Below, piece after piece: positions 1 to 8,634 of a stretch of 64,000 nt of DNA; the first letter of the stretch is position 1, and each line of letters opens with the position of its first letter. Below the pieces are notes generated by a model. That model was given only the letters and a program-made list of their open reading frames with translations, had not been told where the DNA came from and searched no databases. A program made the translations under genes and the position numbers. The stretch comes from Pseudocolwellia sp. AS88 (lineage in GTDB: Bacteria; Pseudomonadota; Gammaproteobacteria; Enterobacterales; Alteromonadaceae): assembly GCF_030551755.1 (NCBI RefSeq), contig NZ_JAUPEC010000017.1:1-64000 (forward strand), given 5' to 3'.

Positions 1-195
1 ACGGCTCGTCGTGTAGATGATAGCTTCTCTATCGAAGAAGTAGCTCGCAGAACTGCTAGACGTGTAGATGATAGCTTTTCTATTGAGGAAGTAGCTCGCA
101 GAACGGCTCGTCGTGTAGATGATAGCTTCTCTATCGAAGAAGTAGCTCGCAGAACTGCTAGACGTGTAGATGATAGCTTCTCTATAACTGAATAG
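1..195 (+). CDS. 3' end of a tandem-repeat protein gene (partial)
   Basis: The frame is open from base 1 to a TAG at 193-195, so only the C-terminal 64 residues are visible. It consists of a 17-residue unit (TARRVDDSFSIEEVARR) repeated three times plus a fourth copy that ends early in SITE before the stop. At DNA level two synonymous variants of the 51-bp unit alternate A-B-A-B, and the two A copies are identical, which points to recent expansion in 102-bp blocks. Each unit has paired Arg at both ends and an acidic middle (VDDSFSIEEVA). I do not recognise the family. The SIEEVARR stretch superficially resembles the start of a helix-turn-helix, but nothing like the rest of one follows. It could be the tail of a larger repeat protein or a multi-core peptide precursor; the upstream part lies outside the window. 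Confidence 0.7.
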   Translation, partial: TARRVDDSFSIEEVARRTARRVDDSFSIEEVARRTARRVDDSFSIEEVARRTARRVDDSFSITE

Positions 196-203
196 GTGGT
201 GCT

Positions 204-308
204 ATGCTTTCTATTCTAAAAGCAATATTCAACATTAAAGAAAAAGAAAATTCTATTGCTGATCGCATTGAAATAAAAGAAATGCCGGCTAAATCATGGT
301 GGTCTTAG
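204..308 (+). CDS. 34-residue Trp-rich small protein
   Basis: Short frame missed by most length cut-offs. ATG at 204, TAG at 306-308, giving a 34-residue peptide that begins MLSILKAIFNIKEKE and ends MPAKSWWS. A ribosome-binding sequence AGGTGG (194-199) overlaps the stop codon of the repeat protein, so translation is probably coupled and the two genes form one transcript. The peptide has a hydrophobic N-terminal stretch, a charged middle and a C-terminal double Trp. I do not recognise it. No transporter or modifying enzyme is visible on this side; any partner would be upstream of the window. Confidence 0.55.
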   Translation: MLSILKAIFNIKEKENSIADRIEIKEMPAKSWWS

Positions 309-324
309 TAATTGAATAAACTTA

Positions 325-364
325 AATAATCGCGATACAAGGAAGTTCGCCGTTATTATTTTTG
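325..364 (+). terminator. Probable intrinsic terminator
   Basis: Imperfect stem of about 11 bp (left arm 325-335, right arm 347-357, two mismatches) around a 10-base loop, followed by a T-rich stretch. It sits directly behind the small Trp-rich peptide gene and ahead of the convergent membrane-protein gene. Confidence 0.4.
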
Positions 365-385
365 AAACTGTATAGTACTTAAGTA

Positions 386-586
386 TTAAGCTTTAAAAAT
401 TAAACAACCAAATCCAAACTTCTTATTTATCTTCATTCTCTTCTGCATACAAAACATCGGCCAAACAAAAGGACCGAATACCATTCCAGCTAATGTCCAA
501 CGCTTATATCCCAAGCCACTCTTAAGAGCCTGGCAATAAAAAAACACAGCGCAAATCAAACCTAAGGTAACAAATAAAGCTAACAT
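386..586 (-). CDS. Small conserved-looking membrane protein
   Basis: With the ATG at 586 this encodes 66 residues: one transmembrane helix (MLALFVTLGLICAVFFY), then a GYKRW-GMVFGP-WPMF segment and a basic tail (KRMKINKKFGFGCLIFKA). The pattern of Gly/Pro/Trp after the first helix looks like short uncharacterised inner-membrane proteins of marine gammaproteobacteria; that is recollection, not a search result. The frame can be extended upstream to a TTG at 685 (99 residues, adding a second hydrophobic segment), but I see no ribosome-binding site there, whereas GAGA lies about 9 bases before the ATG. Function unknown. It converges on the small-peptide gene and stands alone. Confidence 0.5.
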   Translation of the reverse strand: MLALFVTLGLICAVFFYCQALKSGLGYKRWTLAGMVFGPFVWPMFCMQKRMKINKKFGFGCLIFKA

Positions 587-928
587 GAAATAATATCTCA
601 ATGAATAGAATAAAAATCTATGGAAAATTCTGGCGAAAAATATAGCAGTAATACAAGTGGGTAACAAGATTAAAGCTATACTCAATACAACTATACATAT
701 AACATTAACAAGCCTATAAAGCCCCTAAACAATAATTAAATATAATATTAAAAAGTTATCTAGAGTTATTTAATCTCGAGGCTGAGCCTAATTCTATTTT
801 TTAATCAAAAACTTAAAAACAATTAAATCTGAATTACATGAACCTATTGAGGAAAGATCGATCCTATTAATCGGCTAAAATTAACCGGGCACATGGAAAG
901 TATTGATACACATACAAATTAAGTTAAT

Positions 929-975
929 AAAAAACTCAATCAATCATATCAGCCAAAGCCATTTTGGTGATTGAG
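929..975 (-). terminator. Intrinsic terminator of the fadIJ operon
   Basis: Read on the minus strand, CTCAATCA (975-968) pairs with TGATTGAG (942-935), with an inner CCAAA/TTTGG pairing, and is followed by a run of six T. It lies about 40 bp past the fadJ stop. Apart from this I see nothing in the gene-free stretch 687-1015. Confidence 0.6.
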
Positions 976-1015
976 CTAATTTATTTACTCTGTAAACAAG
1001 TAACCTAAAGCTTCA

Positions 1016-3199
1016 TTAATCAGTATAGTAAGTTATCTTATTTTCTGCCATTTTGATTAAAGCTTCACATGGAGTATATCTATCGCCATAAAGTTCAGCC
1101 CAAGACTTCAGTTTTGTAACTAAATAATCAGCACCTAGTTTATCAATATACTGAAAAGGACCACCTAAGAAAGGAGGAAAGCCTATTCCAAATATAGCGC
1201 CAATGTCTCCATCTCTTGCACTTCTAATAATGCCTTCATCTAAACATCTAGCAGCTTCATTTAACATCAAGAATACAGCGCGTTGATTAATAGTTTCATC
1301 TGACAATGACGATTTTTTGACGATTCCTAATAGATCATATATAGACTCGTCTGCTTTTTTTCCTTTAATATTTTTACCGTATTGATAAAAACCTTTATTC
1401 GCTTTTTTACCTAAACGGCCATCTTCTATTAGTAGGTTAAAAGCTGGTGGTGTAGTAAACCTATCACCTAGCTCACTTTGTAAAATAGGGCCAATTTTTG
1501 AACCAATATCAATACCTACTTCATCAAGTAATTGCATTGGACCAACAGGAAAGCCAAAAGAAACTAAAGCTTTATCAAGCTTCTCAATTGATTCGCCTTC
1601 TAAAAGCATTAATGCCGCTTCATTCACATAAGGAGCCAGAATTCTGTTTACATAAAATCCCGCTTTATCTGCTACAACAATAGGTGTTTTGCCTTGTTTT
1701 TTAGCAAATTCAACAGTAGTAGATATAGTTTGCTCAGAAGTATTTTCATGAGGGATGATCTCAACTAACGGCATTTTATCTACCGGAGAAAAATAATGTA
1801 AACCAATTACATTTTCTGGGCGTTGGGCTTTTTCAGCTATTTTACTAATAGGTAAACTAGAAGTGTTACTTGCAAAAATTGTATTTTCACTACAATACGA
1901 CTCAACCTCCTCAACCATTTTTTGCTTCAATGCTAAGTCTTCAAATACAGCTTCAATCACCATGTCGCTGTTTTTAAATCCGCTATATTCTATCGTTCCA
2001 CTAATTGACGAAAGTTGCTTTTGCATTTCACTAGCGCGAATAAAGCGGCGCTGTACTTTTTTATTAAGTAAGTTATAACCATATTTAAGGGCTGAACTAA
2101 TCCCTTGATGAGAAATATCTTTAATCCTAACAGGTACATTAGCTTTAGTTGCTGTGACAAAAGCAATGCCTCCACCCATTAAACCGCCACCTAAAACAGC
2201 AACATTTTTAACAACTTCAGGTTTAACACCAACTACACCTAATTCTTTCTTCATTTCAGTTGTTGCAAAAAATAACTGACGAAGCTGAGCTGATACGTCG
2301 GTTTTAGCTAGTTCACCAAAATAGTTAGCTTCTGTTTGGTAGCCTTTTGCTGACGGTCCATCAATTCCAGCTTTTACACATTCAATAATTTTAAGTGGTG
2401 CTGGATAATTACCTTTGGTTTTAGATAACACAGATTTTGTCGCTTGATTAAATACAATACTGCGACCTAAAGGATTATCTTCAAGTAACTTATCTAACAA
2501 AGACTTTTTACGTGGTTTGTTTAAGCTTTTACTTCCAACTTTATTTGATAAAATAATGTCTTCAGCTGTTCTAACCAAAATACTTTGCGGTACAACATGA
2601 TCAACTAAGCCAGCTTTTAATGCTTGTTTCGGACGTAAATGCTTACCTGTTAGCATCATATCTAATGATTTTTGAATACCAACAAGTTTAGGTAAACGTT
2701 GGGTTCCACCACCACCAGGCAACAAACCTAATTGTACTTCTGGTAAGCCTAAAGCTGTTTTAGCATTATCGCTACACACTCTAGCGTGACAAGCCATTGA
2801 TAGCTCTAAACCACCACCTAAACAAGCACCATTAATTGCTGCTATGATTGGAATAGGTAAATTTTCTATTTGCTCAAAGACACTATGTCCTTGTCGAGAG
2901 AGGAAAACAGCTTCTTCAACGGTTTCACAGTTTGCGATCATACTAATATCTGCACCAGCAACAAATGAGTCTTTTTTGCCACTTAGTAAAACAATACCTT
3001 TTATGGTGTCATCGGCTTTGATTTCAGTAAGAATCTCAAGTATCTGTTCAGCAAATTCAGCTTTCAAAGTATTCATAGCTTCGCCAGCCACATCCATTAC
3101 AAGATGTGCCACGCCATTACTTTGTTTGATCAGAGTGAAAGTATTTGTACTATTGTTCTCTACTTCGTTATTTTGTTCGATTTCTGTTGATTCAGTCAT
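1016..3199 (-). CDS. fadJ: Fatty-acid oxidation complex alpha subunit FadJ
   Basis: 727-residue multifunctional enzyme of anaerobic-type beta-oxidation: enoyl-CoA hydratase/isomerase in the N-terminal third and 3-hydroxyacyl-CoA dehydrogenase in the rest. The crotonase part shows the oxyanion-hole segment NGACLGGGLELSMAC and the two glutamate positions (GGLELS and GLPEVQLGLLPGGGG). The dehydrogenase part shows the NAD-binding loop VAVLGGGLMGGG and the catalytic His in GLHYFSPVDKMPLVE. The frame is open further upstream, but the ATG at 3199 overlaps the stop of fadI by one base (TAATG), which gives translational coupling and fits the family N-terminus. The short N-terminal tail (TESTEIEQNNEVENN) is a low-complexity extension. 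FadI, encoded just upstream, is its thiolase partner in the complex. FadR-type control of the operon is inferred from the box at 4655-4673. Confidence 0.92.
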   Translation of the reverse strand: MTESTEIEQNNEVENNSTNTFTLIKQSNGVAHLVMDVAGEAMNTLKAEFAEQILEILTEIKADDTIKGIVLLSGKKDSFVAGADISMIANCETVEEAVFLSRQGHSVFEQIENLPIPIIAAINGACLGGGLELSMACHARVCSDNAKTALGLPEVQLGLLPGGGGTQRLPKLVGIQKSLDMMLTGKHLRPKQALKAGLVDHVVPQSILVRTAEDIILSNKVGSKSLNKPRKKSLLDKLLEDNPLGRSIVFNQATKSVLSKTKGNYPAPLKIIECVKAGIDGPSAKGYQTEANYFGELAKTDVSAQLRQLFFATTEMKKELGVVGVKPEVVKNVAVLGGGLMGGGIAFVTATKANVPVRIKDISHQGISSALKYGYNLLNKKVQRRFIRASEMQKQLSSISGTIEYSGFKNSDMVIEAVFEDLALKQKMVEEVESYCSENTIFASNTSSLPISKIAEKAQRPENVIGLHYFSPVDKMPLVEIIPHENTSEQTISTTVEFAKKQGKTPIVVADKAGFYVNRILAPYVNEAALMLLEGESIEKLDKALVSFGFPVGPMQLLDEVGIDIGSKIGPILQSELGDRFTTPPAFNLLIEDGRLGKKANKGFYQYGKNIKGKKADESIYDLLGIVKKSSLSDETINQRAVFLMLNEAARCLDEGIIRSARDGDIGAIFGIGFPPFLGGPFQYIDKLGADYLVTKLKSWAELYGDRYTPCEALIKMAENKITYYTD

Positions 3200-4506
3200 T
3201 AATCTGTCTCCACTATCATTGCAACACCTAAACCACCTGCCGCACATGCTGTGGTTAATCCTGTTCCGCCGCCTCGTCTATTTAATTCATTTAACGTTTG
3301 AACAATTAAACGTGTACCTGTTGCTGCAAATGGGTGACCGTAAGCAATAGAACCGCCCATTACATTAAACTTATCCATATCAATCTCACCAATAGCTTGA
3401 TCTCGACCTAAATGTTGTTGAGCAAACTTTTGACTAGCAAACATTTTAACATTGGCTAGTGCTTGAGCAGCAAAAGCTTCATGCATTTCAATTAAATCTA
3501 AATCTTTTAATTCCATTCCAGCTCTTGCTAAAGCAATTGGCGTAGCAAAGCTTGGCCCCATCAACATGTCTTCCCAAACGTCGATAGCAGAAAAACCATA
3601 ACTTTTAATGTAGCCTAATGGTTTATAACCTAATTCTTTTGCCCTGCCCTCACGCATCAATAAAATAGCAGAAGCCCCATCCGTTAATGGAGAGCTTGTT
3701 GCTGCTGTTACGCTGCCATATTTACGGTCGAATATTGGTCGTAACTTCGCGTAACTTTCTAGTACTGAGTTTTCACGAATACAATTATCTTTATCAATAA
3801 AACTTTTATAAGGTTCACTATGAGCAGCCATTACTTCACCAGCAAGTTTGCCTTCTTGCCATGATTGAGTTGCCAATGTATGCGAACGATGAGCTAATGC
3901 GTCTTGTTCTTCTCTCGAAATAGAATAAGTTTTTGCCATTTGTTCAGCAGTTTGTCCCATCGACAGTCCTGTAGAATATTCAGCAACAGCAGGAGCAACA
4001 GGTAAAAGATCTTTTAAACCTAAACGACGAATTAAAGCTATTTTCTGCCCTAAAGTTTTGGTTTTAGTTAAATCTAATAATGTTTTTGCTAAGTTTTTAG
4101 TCACACCTACAGGAGCTACTGATGTTGAATCAGCCCCACCGGCAATACCTACATCAATCATTCCTGTCATAATTGATTCGGTAATATTAACGGTTGATTG
4201 AAAGCTTGTCGCACAAGCTCTAGACACACTATAAGCATCAGTATGAACATTCATCTTAGTGCCTAATACTATTTCTCTAGCAATGTTTGGCGCTTCAGGC
4301 ATTTGAACAACTTGCCCAAAAACAAGTTGTTCAATAATTTGCGGATCAATATCATGTTTATTCAGCAATTCATTAACAACCATTTTGCCTAAATCTACAG
4401 CTGGCACCCCATGAAATGCTGTCGCTTGTTTTGCAAATGGTGTACGTAATCCTGCAACAACAGCAATACGTTCACCACTTGATGTGACTAACTTAGTTTG
4501 TTTCAT
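3199..4506 (-). CDS. fadI: 3-ketoacyl-CoA thiolase FadI
   Basis: 435-residue thiolase, the beta subunit of the FadIJ complex, which cleaves 3-ketoacyl-CoA to acetyl-CoA and a shortened acyl-CoA. The nucleophilic Cys is in [10 protein letters not shown] near residue 95, the His in [10 protein letters not shown] and the second active-site Cys in [10 protein letters not shown] near the C-terminus. Length and the N-terminal [17 protein letters not shown] match FadI rather than FadA. An AGGA ribosome-binding site precedes the ATG. It is first in the operon; fadJ follows with a one-base overlap. The 576-bp region upstream carries a FadR-like operator. Confidence 0.93.
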   Translation of the reverse strand: MKQTKLVTSSGERIAVVAGLRTPFAKQATAFHGVPAVDLGKMVVNELLNKHDIDPQIIEQLVFGQVVQMPEAPNIAREIVLGTKMNVHTDAYSVSRACATSFQSTVNITESIMTGMIDVGIAGGADSTSVAPVGVTKNLAKTLLDLTKTKTLGQKIALIRRLGLKDLLPVAPAVAEYSTGLSMGQTAEQMAKTYSISREEQDALAHRSHTLATQSWQEGKLAGEVMAAHSEPYKSFIDKDNCIRENSVLESYAKLRPIFDRKYGSVTAATSSPLTDGASAILLMREGRAKELGYKPLGYIKSYGFSAIDVWEDMLMGPSFATPIALARAGMELKDLDLIEMHEAFAAQALANVKMFASQKFAQQHLGRDQAIGEIDMDKFNVMGGSIAYGHPFAATGTRLIVQTLNELNRRGGGTGLTTACAAGGLGVAMIVETD

Positions 4507-4654
4507 ATTTATTCCTATGTAGCACCAGCTATAAGTTAAACAAAATAAACCTTTAATTATGTTTAACTCTTGATTGTGGAAACTGATAAAGCTTTATCTT
4601 TCCACTTATTTTAGTTGCTAAAATTTGATTTATTATTTAAATTTTAGTTCAAAC

Positions 4655-4673
4655 CAAGAGGTCAGACCTCTTG
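4655..4673. promoter_or_regulatory. FadR-like operator upstream of fadI
   Basis: A perfect 9-1-9 palindrome, CAAGAGGTC-A-GACCTCTTG, 149 bp upstream of the fadI start. Its core GGTCNGACC equals the central part of the known enterobacterial FadR consensus. FadR represses fadIJ in E. coli unless long-chain acyl-CoA is present. The rest of the 4507-5082 gap is AT-rich and holds the divergent fadI and moxR promoters; nothing else stands out. Confidence 0.65.
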
Positions 4674-5082
4674 ATTGATAATATGATTTTAACTTTTTTT
4701 GTAAAATATTCAATAGATATAACCACACACAGAACTAACAGTCTTAAATTAGTTAAGTATTAACGTTTAAGCTTTATGTAATATAAAAAACATTTAATGA
4801 CTAAAAATAGTGTGTTACGAACTATTTTAAATAAACGGTGGCAAATAAAGAGTTAATAATTTTAGTTAAATCATTTTTAAAGCACGAAAGTTCACCAAAA
4901 CAAAACTCGTTATGAAAAAATTACTTACAAATTCATAGTAGCAGTTGTTTTTCAAATGATTAACCATATATCTAACACTAGTCTAATTAGGCTTGTTTGA
5001 TGTTTAATCTAAGATAAATCTTAGGTTTACATATTCAAGCACTCAAATAATCAAAATATAAATAAAGAATTAAGTACTCGTT

Positions 5083-6039
5083 ATGGCAATTGCACATTTT
5101 TCATCATTAAAAGAACATTTATCTGAACAAATTATTGGGCAAACAGCGTTAGTTGAAAATTTACTTATCGCTTTATTAGCTAATGGACACTTAATTGTTG
5201 AAGGTCCTCCAGGTTTAGCAAAAACAAGAGCGATTAACTCTTTAGCTGATGGCCTTGAGGCAGACTTTCATCGAGTACAATTTACGCCAGATTTATTACC
5301 CGCTGATTTAACAGGTACTGATATCTATCGTCCTGAAGATAGCACCTTCGTTTTCCAACCGGGTCCTCTTTTTAGAAACTTAGTATTAGCCGATGAAATA
5401 AACCGTGCTCCAGCTAAAGTACAATCAGCATTGTTAGAAGCTATGGCAGAAGGTCAAATTACTGTTGGTAGAAAAACCTATCCGCTTCCAGATTTATTTT
5501 TAGTTATGGCAACGCAAAACCCTATTGAGCAAGAAGGTACATATCCTTTACCCGAAGCACAATTAGACCGCTTCTTAATGCATCTAGAAATTGATTACCC
5601 TGATGCAGAGAGCGAACTCGCTATTTTAAAACTCAATCGCGGTGAAGCTTTGAAAGAAGCTAAAAAAGTGATTGAAGTGATTTCTCAAGCAGACATTTTT
5701 GCCGCACGTGATGAAGTAATGAAAATTCACATGGCACCAAGTATTGAGAAATACATTGTTGATTTGATCATGGCAACTCGCTCGCCAGAAAAATATGACG
5801 ATAAACTAAAACTTTGGTTAGCTTACGGTGCAAGTCCAAGAGCAACAATAGCCTTAGATCGATGTGCTAGAGCACGCGCTTGGTTACACAACAGAAACTT
5901 CGTAAGTCCTGAGGATGTTCAAGCTGTATTCCACAATGTATTAAGACATAGAATTCTATTAACTTATCAGGCAGAAGCTGAAGGCATGACGACTAATCAA
6001 CTACTTGATCATTTATTAAGTTTAGTGGCGGTTGCTTAA
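5083..6039 (+). CDS. MoxR-family AAA+ ATPase
   Basis: 318-residue AAA+ ATPase of the MoxR group. Walker A is GPPGLAKT (around residue 41), Walker B is VLADEINRAP, sensor 1 is ATQNPIEQEGTYPLPEAQLDRF and an arginine region YGASPRATIAL follows. MoxR ATPases act as chaperones that load or activate von Willebrand factor A (VWA) proteins; here five Bat-type genes follow in the same direction. The gap to the next gene is 94 bp with no terminator, so this is probably one operon. The ATG at 5083 gives the usual family length; the ribosome-binding site is weak. Confidence 0.9.
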   Translation: MAIAHFSSLKEHLSEQIIGQTALVENLLIALLANGHLIVEGPPGLAKTRAINSLADGLEADFHRVQFTPDLLPADLTGTDIYRPEDSTFVFQPGPLFRNLVLADEINRAPAKVQSALLEAMAEGQITVGRKTYPLPDLFLVMATQNPIEQEGTYPLPEAQLDRFLMHLEIDYPDAESELAILKLNRGEALKEAKKVIEVISQADIFAARDEVMKIHMAPSIEKYIVDLIMATRSPEKYDDKLKLWLAYGASPRATIALDRCARARAWLHNRNFVSPEDVQAVFHNVLRHRILLTYQAEAEGMTTNQLLDHLLSLVAVA

Positions 6040-6133
6040 CCTGCCTTTATTTGAATTAATTTTAACTTCAAACTTTATAAACAAGGCTTGAAATAAAGTT
6101 AGATACAAAACTTATAAAAAATAAGAAAACGAT

Positions 6134-7156
6134 ATGTGGTTTAGTCACAAACAAGAAAAAGCAACACAGCACAATACCGCACAAATATTAGAAAGCCTAC
6201 TCGCTAACGGTATAGACGTGTCGATTAATGAATTGATCCAATATCAAACAAAAACTTCATTAATCAACTTAGCTGCTAAAAAAGATCTACACGGCAAAAT
6301 GTCGGGTAACTACCTTGCGCGCAGTAAAGGCAGAGGTATGGAGTTTGATGAAGTTCGTCATTATCAAACAGGCGATGATATTCGTGCAATTGATTGGCGA
6401 GTTACAGCAAGAACAGGTATTACTCACACAAAAGTATTTCGTGAAGAAGTTGAACGTCCAGTTTTAATTGCTACCGACCTGTGCGACAACATGCTATTTG
6501 GTAGCAAATTATTATTTAAATCTGTTCAAGCATCACATTTAGCTGCCTTAGTTGCGTGGCACGCTAAAGAACGAGGCGATCGTGTCGGTGGAATTGTGTT
6601 TAATCAACAAAAACATACCGAACTTAAACCGCGTAGCCGTCAGCAAGGGGTTTTACATTACCTTTATTCGTTATCAAACATTCATCAAAACACATCTGAA
6701 GCTTTATTTAATTCAGCAATGAATACTTCAGACAACCCAAATTTAGCCCAACAAGCTTTTGATGAAAATTGCGGAAGAATACGACAACTAGCCAAACCAG
6801 GTAGCTTAGTTTATTTGATAACAGACGGTAATCATTTATCGCAAGAGTCACTTCGGCATCTAACTAACATCAGCCGACATTGTGAGTTAGTGATTTGTTT
6901 AATCTCAGATCCACTTGAAACTGAACTACCTAATAGTAATAAAAAAATCAATGTCTCTGTTACCGATGGTACGAAGAAACAACAACTATTAATTGGCGAC
7001 AAAAAACTAGCACAAAAATATAAAGAACAAGCACAAGCCTTAACACACAGTAAAGAAGCCCTACTCACTAAAGCAGGTGCACGTATTTTACATTTTTCTG
7101 CTGGTGCAACTCTAGAAACTCAATTAAAAAATGGGATTACATCGTGGACCCGTTAG
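6134..7156 (+). CDS. DUF58 domain protein of the Bat operon
   Basis: 340 residues. The DUF58 signature is clear: GRGMEFDEVRHYQTGDDIRAIDWRVTARTG around residues 67-95. The C-terminal half has a VWA-like fold (VLIATDLCDNMLFG, then SLVYLITDGNHLS), but the metal-binding DxSxS motif is degraded to DLCDN, which is common in DUF58 proteins. No signal peptide or membrane segment, so it is cytoplasmic and probably works with the MoxR ATPase. The next gene overlaps its 3' end by 13 bases. Confidence 0.88.
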   Translation: MWFSHKQEKATQHNTAQILESLLANGIDVSINELIQYQTKTSLINLAAKKDLHGKMSGNYLARSKGRGMEFDEVRHYQTGDDIRAIDWRVTARTGITHTKVFREEVERPVLIATDLCDNMLFGSKLLFKSVQASHLAALVAWHAKERGDRVGGIVFNQQKHTELKPRSRQQGVLHYLYSLSNIHQNTSEALFNSAMNTSDNPNLAQQAFDENCGRIRQLAKPGSLVYLITDGNHLSQESLRHLTNISRHCELVICLISDPLETELPNSNKKINVSVTDGTKKQQLLIGDKKLAQKYKEQAQALTHSKEALLTKAGARILHFSAGATLETQLKNGITSWTR

Positions 7157-7641
7157 CACAACTACAAGACATACAATTACCTGAGAAAATCCATAATTAT
7201 CCATTAGCTATTGGCTGGTGGATAATCGCTGTTATTTGCATCGCTTTACTTATATTTATTAGTTTCAAAATTATTAATTATAAAAAATCTCGACGCCTTC
7301 AACAAAAAGCTATTGCCCAAATAAAATCAAACAACACACTAAATACTGCAGACTGTGTTGCTGTTTTAAAGTGGGCTGCACTGAAATATTTTCCTCGTAA
7401 AAATGTTGCTAATTTATATGGTAATAATTTCCATAAATTTCTACTTGAAGCTTTACCAAATAATCATCAAGAAGAATTCAAAAATCTAAGCAAAGATTCA
7501 CTCCAAACCATGTATGAGAAAGACTTATCAGATAGCGATAATATTAGCTTCCAACAAGCTTCAGTGTTTTGGCTTAAACATGCTTTACCTCCAAAAACTA
7601 ATAGCGTTACAAACCAAACGTTAATGGAGAGCAAGCTATGA
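7144..7641 (+). CDS. DUF4381 membrane protein of the Bat operon
   Basis: 165 residues with one transmembrane helix near residues 24-44 (AIGWWIIAVICIALLIFISF), a basic KKSRRLQQ stretch on the cytoplasmic side and a soluble C-terminal domain with WAALKYFPR. This is the usual DUF4381 layout. The GTG start at 7144 lies inside the DUF58 gene. Its stop overlaps the start of the next gene (ATGA at 7638-7641). Exact function is unknown; it is a constant neighbour of MoxR and VWA proteins. Confidence 0.82.
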   Translation: MDPLAQLQDIQLPEKIHNYPLAIGWWIIAVICIALLIFISFKIINYKKSRRLQQKAIAQIKSNNTLNTADCVAVLKWAALKYFPRKNVANLYGNNFHKFLLEALPNNHQEEFKNLSKDSLQTMYEKDLSDSDNISFQQASVFWLKHALPPKTNSVTNQTLMESKL

Positions 7642-8633
7642 TTCATTTTGAATGGCCTATGTTATTCGCTCTACTCCCGCTTCCTTTACTGATTTATTGG
7701 TTACCAAGTAAAAATAAATCAGAAGCTGTGCCATTAAAGGTCCCCGTATTACTTGAAGGTATAGATACAACAATAGCGGCAACATCAAATAAAAAAACCT
7801 CACTGATTTTATTATCACTCGTATGGGGCTTATTAGTATTAGCCTCAACAAGGCCACAGTGGCTAGGCGAAGCAGTGAACATACCTTCTGAAGGTCGTGA
7901 AATGATGATCGCTGTAGATCTTTCAGGCAGCATGCAAGTTGAAGATATGTCGCTAAATGGTCGAGTGGTAAATCGTTTAGAAATGCTTAAAGTACTCCTT
8001 GGCGACTTTATAGAAAGACGAACAGGTGACAGACTCGGCTTGATCCTTTTTGCCGATGATGCCTACATGCAAACGCCTATGACTTTTGATCGTAAAACCG
8101 TTAAACAAATGCTCGACGAAACTGTATTAGGCTTAGTTGGACAACAAACAGCCATAGGTGACGCCATTGCGTTATCTGTAAAACGTTTTAACGAAGCTGA
8201 AGATTCAAACCGTGTGCTACTTCTACTTACTGATGGACAAAACACTGCAGGAAAGATAACACCCGAAGAAGCTTTAGAACTTGCTGTAGCTAACGACATA
8301 ACAATATATTCCATAGGGATTGGCGCTGATGTAATGCTTCAACAATCGCTGTTTGGCACGCGCAAAGTTAATCCATCTAACGACTTAGATGAAAAATCAC
8401 TAAAAAATATAGCCGACAAAACTAATGGTCAATATTTTAGAGCAAGAAGTAGTGAAGATTTAGCCAAAATATATGAACTCCTTGATACTTTTGAGCCTGT
8501 GGAGCAAGATCAAAAACAAATGCGCCCTCTTAGTGCTCTATATTATTGGCCTTTAGGCGCAGCCCTAACTTTATGTTTTATTTATTTAATCATCACTAAT
8601 ATTACTGCTCGTAGTTCAAGAAGGAGTGCCTAA
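7638..8633 (+). CDS. batA: VWA membrane protein BatA
   Basis: 331 residues. N-terminal membrane segments (FEWPMLFALLPLPLLIYWLP and ILLSLVWGLLVLASTRPQW), a VWA domain with an intact metal-ion site (AVDLSGSMQVED near residue 94, threonine in QTPMTF, TDGQN near residue 194) and a C-terminal transmembrane helix (LGAALTLCFIYLIITNI). This is the BatA arrangement: a VWA domain held at the membrane on the periplasmic side. Bat proteins were first linked to aerotolerance in Bacteroides; their precise role in proteobacteria is unclear. Translationally coupled to its neighbour upstream. Confidence 0.88.
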   Translation: MIHFEWPMLFALLPLPLLIYWLPSKNKSEAVPLKVPVLLEGIDTTIAATSNKKTSLILLSLVWGLLVLASTRPQWLGEAVNIPSEGREMMIAVDLSGSMQVEDMSLNGRVVNRLEMLKVLLGDFIERRTGDRLGLILFADDAYMQTPMTFDRKTVKQMLDETVLGLVGQQTAIGDAIALSVKRFNEAEDSNRVLLLLTDGQNTAGKITPEEALELAVANDITIYSIGIGADVMLQQSLFGTRKVNPSNDLDEKSLKNIADKTNGQYFRARSSEDLAKIYELLDTFEPVEQDQKQMRPLSALYYWPLGAALTLCFIYLIITNITARSSRRSA

Positions 8634-8634
8634 T

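Noticed and set aside
1-192. CRISPR array
   Set aside because: The 51-bp repeats are contiguous without spacers and stay in one open reading frame, so this is a coding tandem repeat.
3200-3247. Longer N-terminus for FadJ
   Set aside because: The extra 16 residues overlap fadI, do not resemble the family, and a TAATG overlap gives a better start at 3199.
2844-3350. 168-codon open frame on the plus strand
   Set aside because: It lies opposite fadJ/fadI, has no ribosome-binding site, and its product is a Ser-rich shadow of the real genes.
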